Assembly: GCA_002431975.1 (NCBI GenBank)
Contig: DJFA01000045.1
Span: forward strand, 1-6,773
Reading direction: 5' to 3'
DNA length: 6,773 bases
Origin: Ruminococcus sp. UBA5884
GTDB taxonomy: Bacteria > Bacillota > Clostridia > Oscillospirales > Ruminococcaceae
This document shows positions 5,182-6,773 of this stretch, one piece after another. Position numbers and translations under genes: made by a program. Positions within the stretch are counted from its first letter, which is position 1. Every line of letters starts with the position of its first letter. The notes beneath the pieces were generated by a model. It made no database searches. It was given only the letters and a program-made list of their open reading frames with translations, and was not told where the DNA came from.

Positions 5182-6128
5182 GAAAGACCCTCCCTGAGAT
5201 TTACAGCATTTTGTTTCATCAAATCAATATAAGTAACACCATTTCTGAAATCCTCAGGAGTTACATTGTGACAGCTGTGGAAAAGCAGAGGTTTTGCACC
5301 GGTTTCATCAGCTATCATATTTGCAACGGTCGGTTCAGCTATTTCTTCATAATAGATAACAGGGATATTGTTTTCCTTTATGCTGCTTATCATTTCTGAC
5401 ATTACCTTTGCACTTGGTTCTGTTTCTCCTGAACATGAATCAAATGCAGAAACATAATCAAGTCCGTATTCCTGTGTAAAATAGTAAAGAGCGAATTTTC
5501 CGCCGAAATATATTGTATTTCTTTTGCCGTCTGCAACAATTTCCCTGAATTCGCTGTCAAGCTCCTGAAGTTGTTTTTTATAGTTTTCAGCATTCTGTTT
5601 GTAGTAATCTGAATTAACGCTGTCTGTTTCGCATAAAGCCTCAGCGATATTGTCAGCCATCTGCATTGCAATAACAGGACTTGTCCATATATGAGGGTCA
5701 TATTCATGATGATGTTCTTCTTCATGATGTTCGTCTTCATCGTCATGATGATGCTCATCTTCTTCCTTTACAAGCTGAATACCTGATGAAACATCAAGAA
5801 CATGAGTTTTATCAGTGTCAATATCTCCTACAATATCATTAGCCCAGCTTTCAAGATATTCACCTGTATATATAAACAGGTCGGATTTATTGATATTTAT
5901 TATATCAGCCGGAGTAGGCTCATATGAATGGCTGTCCATTCCGGAGGGGAGAAGAAGTGTTATTTCTGCCTTATCTCCTGCAATCTGACGTGCAAAGTCA
6001 TACTGCGGAAAGAGAGTTGCAGAAATTTTTATTTTTCCGCTGTCATCTGATGAACTATTGTCCGTTGATGTACATGATGTCATGAAAATAAGAAAAGCCG
6101 CTGTAAACAATGATAATAATTTTTTCAT
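5178..6128 (-). CDS. znuA: Zinc-binding lipoprotein of ABC transporter (ZnuA-like)
   Basis: A 316-residue substrate-binding lipoprotein of the ZnuA/TroA (cluster A-I) family. A signal peptide ends in MTSC with C19 as the lipidation site, followed by a Ser/Asp-rich linker. FPQYDFARQIAGDKAEITLL (40-59) begins the N-lobe. H67 in SHSYEPTP and H146 in DPHIW match canonical metal ligands. Residues 121-143 form a very His/Asp/Glu-rich loop, typical of zinc rather than manganese members. The usual third His (in HxAFxYF) is absent: the region reads FGGKFALYYF (208-217). Candidate replacements are C232 in DSCSGETEPSA and H284/C286/H287 in LLFHSCHN. The ATG directly abuts the upstream regulator's TAG, and AAGGTGG gives 8-base spacing. 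It would capture zinc outside the membrane and deliver it to the ZnuB permease. Family is secure; the exact ligand set is open. Confidence 0.93.
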   Translation of the reverse strand: MKKLLSLFTAAFLIFMTSCTSTDNSSSDDSGKIKISATLFPQYDFARQIAGDKAEITLLLPSGMDSHSYEPTPADIININKSDLFIYTGEYLESWANDIVGDIDTDKTHVLDVSSGIQLVKEEDEHHHDDEDEHHEEEHHHEYDPHIWTSPVIAMQMADNIAEALCETDSVNSDYYKQNAENYKKQLQELDSEFREIVADGKRNTIYFGGKFALYYFTQEYGLDYVSAFDSCSGETEPSAKVMSEMISSIKENNIPVIYYEEIAEPTVANMIADETGAKPLLFHSCHNVTPEDFRNGVTYIDLMKQNAVNLREGLS

Positions 6129-6524
6129 CTATTTATCCACCTTTTTACTGCATGATTCGCAAATTCCATATATAACAGTCTTGCATAAATCAACAGTGAA
6201 TTTATGACTCTGATATATATGCTGAGTCATATTGTCTATATGACTGCATTCGATATGAAAAAGACTTCCGCATTCAGTGCATTTGAAATGATAATGGTTG
6301 TGACAGTTGACATTTTCAGAATACTGATAACAGGCACTTTTGCCCTCAGCGATATTGTATTTTCTGACGATTCCGTCATTTACAAGCCTGTCAAGATATC
6401 TGTAGACAGTTGATTTTCCAACGGAAAGATGTTCAGCAATATCATCAGCAATTACATGATGATTTTTATTTTCAATAAGATAGTTGAGTATAAGTTCACG
6501 CTGTCTTGTTTTATAAGCAGACAT
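6129..6524 (-). CDS. zur: Fur-family zinc-responsive repressor (Zur-like)
   Basis: A 131-residue cytoplasmic repressor. Residues about 1-65 form the winged helix-turn-helix, with VIADDIAEHLSVGKSTVYRYLDRLVNDG (24-51) as the recognition region. The dimerisation half carries CHNHYHF (H75, H77, H79), then C82-T-E-C85 and C122-E-S-C125. These two CxxC pairs form the structural zinc site of Fur proteins. C93, H95 and H107 can complete the sensing site. The start at 6524 follows AAGGCGGG. Being first in an operon with znuA and znuB, and downstream of a strong palindromic operator, points to Zur rather than Fur or PerR. It probably represses its own operon when zinc is ample. Confidence is high for the family and moderate for the metal. 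Confidence 0.9.
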   Translation of the reverse strand: MSAYKTRQRELILNYLIENKNHHVIADDIAEHLSVGKSTVYRYLDRLVNDGIVRKYNIAEGKSACYQYSENVNCHNHYHFKCTECGSLFHIECSHIDNMTQHIYQSHKFTVDLCKTVIYGICESCSKKVDK

Positions 6525-6548
6525 AAAAAAATCCCGCCTTTCAGAAAA

Positions 6549-6569
6549 TGAAATTGAAAATCAGTTTCA
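6549..6569. promoter_or_regulatory. Candidate Zur box (9-3-9 palindrome)
   Basis: TGAAATTGA (6549-6557), AAA, TCAGTTTCA (6561-6569); the arms agree at 8 of 9 positions. Partial symmetry continues outward (6545-6548 against 6570-6573). It lies about 10 bases downstream of the -10, across the likely transcription start, where bound repressor would block transcription of the zur-znuA-znuB operon. Confidence 0.75.
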
Positions 6570-6578
6570 TATTTAAGA

Positions 6579-6607
6579 ATTATACTATAAAAGACGGCAT
6601 TTGTCAA
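6579..6607 (-). promoter_or_regulatory. Promoter of the zur-znuA-znuB operon
   Basis: On the minus strand, TTGACA (6602-6607) and TATAAT (6579-6584) with a 17-bp spacer: a full consensus SigA promoter. Transcription should start near 6572, at the edge of the candidate Zur box. Confidence 0.9.
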
Positions 6608-6611
6608 GGCA

Positions 6612-6642
6612 TAAAAAAAACACAGTTAAAAAACTGTGTTTT
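6612..6642 (-). terminator. Terminator of the tRNA transcript
   Basis: On the minus strand, an 11-bp stem AAAACACAGTT / AACTGTGTTTT with a 4-base loop, followed by a run of T residues. It lies 5 bases beyond the tRNA-Ser 3-prime end and just upstream of the zinc operon promoter, insulating that operon from the tRNA genes. Confidence 0.85.
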
Positions 6643-6647
6643 GAATA

Positions 6648-6734
6648 CGGAGAACGAGGGATTTGAACCCTCGCGCCGGTTGCCCGACCTACACCCTTAG
6701 CAGGGGCGCCTCTTCACCACTTGAGTAGTTCTCC
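6648..6734 (-). tRNA. tRNA-Ser (anticodon GCT)
   Basis: An 87-base class II tRNA on the minus strand. The acceptor stem is GGAGAAC (6728-6734) paired with GTTCTCC (6649-6655), with discriminator G at 6648. The D-arm is CTC...GAG. The anticodon stem CGCCC/GGGTG encloses loop CTGCTAA (6697-6703) with anticodon GCT at 6699-6701. A long variable arm GTCGG-GCAA-CCGGC follows, typical of serine, then T-arm GAGGG-TTCAAAT-CCCTC. CCA is not encoded and must be added. It reads AGC/AGU codons. Confidence 0.95.
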
Positions 6735-6751
6735 ATATGATGAAAAAATTA

Positions 6752-6773
6752 CGGAGAGGGTGGGATTCGAACC
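6752..6773 (-). tRNA. 3-prime end of a second tRNA, probably tRNA-Ser, cut by the window edge
   Basis: The minus strand gives GG-TTCGAAT-CCCAC (T-loop and T-stem), then CCTCTCC (acceptor 3-prime strand) and discriminator G at 6752. CCA is not encoded. The G discriminator and the implied GGAGAGG acceptor suit tRNA-Ser. The anticodon lies outside the window, so the isotype is a guess. It is separated from the tRNA-Ser(GCT) gene by 17 bases, and both are likely on one transcript. Confidence 0.8.

Noticed and set aside
5402..5758. Second minus-strand frame with a Met/Ile/Asn-rich start inside znuA
   Set aside because: It is the shifted reading of the His-rich loop of znuA, which is the clear gene here.
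6648..6773. tRNA-Ser as a phage or island attachment site
   Set aside because: No integrase is present and no duplicated tRNA 3-prime segment was seen elsewhere in the window.

Overview
The window looks like a piece of a low-GC Gram-positive genome, most likely a gut or rumen Ruminococcus or close relative (Oscillospiraceae). This rests on the AT-rich composition, strong AGGAGG-type ribosome binding sites, a secreted BspA-type leucine-rich-repeat protein ending in a type I dockerin, and the sequence style of the carboxymuconolactone decarboxylase-cupin and zinc-binding lipoprotein genes. The genus is an inference from protein style; no rRNA or marker gene is present.

Layout. Bases 1-456 hold no credible gene and are filled with small inverted and direct repeats, including a 25-bp perfect inverted repeat and two more scattered copies of the same GGGGCGAAC-type palindrome (375-402 and 1728-1757). 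Bases 457-1658 are a minus-strand two-gene operon. It has a MerR/NmlR/AdhR-like thiol regulator that starts at a non-ATG codon, then a carboxymuconolactone decarboxylase-cupin fusion. It is driven by a textbook MerR promoter (TTGACT, 19-bp spacer, TATAAT) with an inverted repeat in the spacer. Bases 1852-3549 (plus strand) encode a secreted LRR_5 protein with a tandem 139-residue internal duplication and a C-terminal dockerin, closed by a clear terminator. Bases 3664-4317 (plus) encode a YczE/YitT-like multi-pass membrane protein with its own promoter. It converges on the next operon across a shared 18-bp-stem bidirectional terminator.

Bases 4366-6607 are a minus-strand zinc operon: Fur/Zur regulator, zinc-binding lipoprotein (ZnuA), membrane permease (ZnuB). 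The junctions are tight (TAG directly against ATG, and an ATGA overlap). The promoter is consensus, and a 9-3-9 palindrome just downstream of the -10 is a good candidate Zur box. No ATP-binding subunit (ZnuC) is encoded. Upstream of this operon the right edge holds a minus-strand tRNA-Ser(GCT) with its terminator, and the 3-prime end of a second tRNA cut by the window.

How the parts work together. The zinc operon forms a self-contained sense-and-import circuit that still needs an ATPase from elsewhere. The MerR operon is probably an autoregulated carbonyl/electrophile stress response resembling B. subtilis AdhR and its targets. The LRR-dockerin protein is probably displayed on a surface scaffold. 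I see no CRISPR array, transposase, phage gene or clear novel multi-gene system. The most unusual items are the non-ATG start of the MerR gene, the missing ZnuC, the altered metal site of ZnuA, the duplicated LRR-dockerin protein and the intergenic palindrome family.
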